The position numbers and the translations under genes were made by a program. Positions 5,772 through 6,531 of a DNA stretch of 6,531 bases are shown here, piece after piece (position 1 is the stretch's first letter; each line of letters begins with the position of its first letter). Origin of the DNA: Planctomycetota bacterium (lineage in GTDB: Bacteria > Planctomycetota > Phycisphaerae > UBA1845 > UTPLA1); NCBI GenBank assembly GCA_027295245.1, contig JAPULF010000113.1, positions 1 through 6,531 of the forward strand, in the 5' to 3' direction. The notes below the pieces were generated by a model that saw only the letters and a program-made list of their open reading frames with translations, did no database searches and was not told the DNA's origin.

Positions 5772-6521
5772 TCACTTGTCCGGCAGGTCATCCGGCATGA
5801 CAACCGGAGGCACAGTCTCATCGACCGGCGCCTCGGCCTCCTCGGCCGGTGCTTCAACCAACGGCGGAACGATCAACTCACCGCGTTCATCGCGATCGGT
5901 CTCATCACTTAGATCGACGCGTTGCGTCTCGTAGAGGCCCTTTTTCTCCATCAAATCGTCGGCTTTCGCCATCAACGCCACGAGCGCCTGACCCGTCACG
6001 TACTGATAATCCACCGAGTCTTCTATCATTCCTCGATACATGAGTTCTCGAATCGCATATCGGCGGTCGCCGAGTCCCCACGACCCGAGGAGGTTGTAAT
6101 TGATCCCGCCACGGATTCTGCATATGCGGCACACCATGAATGCAACCGAGCCGGCATCGATCACGTTCTCCGGTTCGAGGCCCCACGCCGCACGGGCAAA
6201 ACCCCGTGATTGCAGTACCTCCTGCCGCGCCGCGAACGACTTATTGTTGTCCTCGCCATCTGCGAGCAAGATCATGGCCCTATAGGCCTCATCCACAGTG
6301 ACTTGCGGAGTCTTTGCCAAGTAGGCCAGAAAGCCGACGTCCGAAAGACTCTCGGGCTCCACTTCGGGCACAAAGCTACGAGGCCCGGCACACCCAGGTG
6401 TTAGCAATCCGCATGCCAGGACCAGGAGGGTCCCAAGAACCGGGGAAGTTTTTCCGGTGCGAGAATGCGGGCGCGTCCAATAAGATCCGCCGTGGAATTG
6501 ACGAAAACTCAGAATGACCAT
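5772..6521 (-). CDS. predicted lipoprotein with degenerate SLH-like repeats
   Basis: 249 residues, function unknown. After a long N-terminal stretch (1-28) comes a hydrophobic core, 'VLGTLLVLACGLLTPGC', so C44 is the likely lipidated cysteine. The lipobox L-T-P-G-C is imperfect because of the proline. Residues 74-195 hold two to two and a half helix-turn-helix units resembling S-layer homology repeats, the clearest being 'RRYAIRELMYRGMIED' followed by 'VTGQALVALMAKA' (153-186). An earlier unit runs from 'FAARQEVLQSRGF' to 'DAGSVAFMVCRICRI' (96-136), and a half unit is 'VTVDEAYRAMILLADG' (74-89). Residues 217-249 form an acidic, Pro/Ala/Val-rich tail, probably unstructured. The ATG at 6521 has GGGG five bases upstream. 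The frame stays open to the window edge, so an earlier start cannot be excluded. The FecR-domain gene follows on the same strand. Confidence 0.72.
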   Translation of the reverse strand: MVILSFRQFHGGSYWTRPHSRTGKTSPVLGTLLVLACGLLTPGCAGPRSFVPEVEPESLSDVGFLAYLAKTPQVTVDEAYRAMILLADGEDNNKSFAARQEVLQSRGFARAAWGLEPENVIDAGSVAFMVCRICRIRGGINYNLLGSWGLGDRRYAIRELMYRGMIEDSVDYQYVTGQALVALMAKADDLMEKKGLYETQRVDLSDETDRDERGELIVPPLVEAPAEEAEAPVDETVPPVVMPDDLPDK

Positions 6522-6531
6522 GAGAGCCCCG

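Overview
The window is GC-rich bacterial DNA, densely packed with protein genes. It best fits a member of the Planctomycetota or a close relative. The evidence is the mix of genes: a PQQ-type beta-propeller protein, a secreted HEAT-repeat protein with a lineage-type N-terminal domain, a secreted FecR-domain protein with no sigma-factor partner, and an Lgt of the RIG-C-FLNG-CC type carrying a long extra loop. This assignment is inferred from gene style. No rRNA or other phylogenetic marker is present.

Layout. Positions 1-435 (+) hold the 3' end of a PQQ/BamB-like beta-propeller protein. It converges, across a 50-base gap, on a block of five minus-strand genes that fills the rest of the window. 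In order of transcription (right to left) these are: a predicted lipoprotein with degenerate SLH-like repeats (6521-5772); a Sec-exported FecR-domain protein (5562-4474); panC, pantoate--beta-alanine ligase (4321-3440); lgt, prolipoprotein diacylglyceryl transferase (3383-2151); and an exported protein with C-terminal HEAT repeats (2108-486). The gaps are 209, 152, 56 and 42 bases. panC-lgt-HEAT therefore look like one operon. The two upstream genes may belong to it or may be separate units, each followed by a leader with symmetric sequence elements.

How the genes fit together. Apart from panC (cytoplasmic vitamin B5/CoA pathway), every product is predicted to act in or beyond the membrane. 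Lgt performs the first step in lipoprotein maturation and could modify the lipoprotein encoded upstream. The FecR-domain, SLH-like and HEAT proteins have no assignable reaction and look like envelope or scaffold proteins.

The most notable points are: the Lgt, with about 108 extra residues in its extracytoplasmic region and non-canonical residues at positions matching E. coli His103 and Asn146; the repeat architecture of the lipoprotein; and the inverted and direct repeats in the leaders of panC and the FecR-domain gene. No RNA gene, CRISPR array, insertion sequence or attachment site was seen. No gap without a gene exceeds 300 bases.
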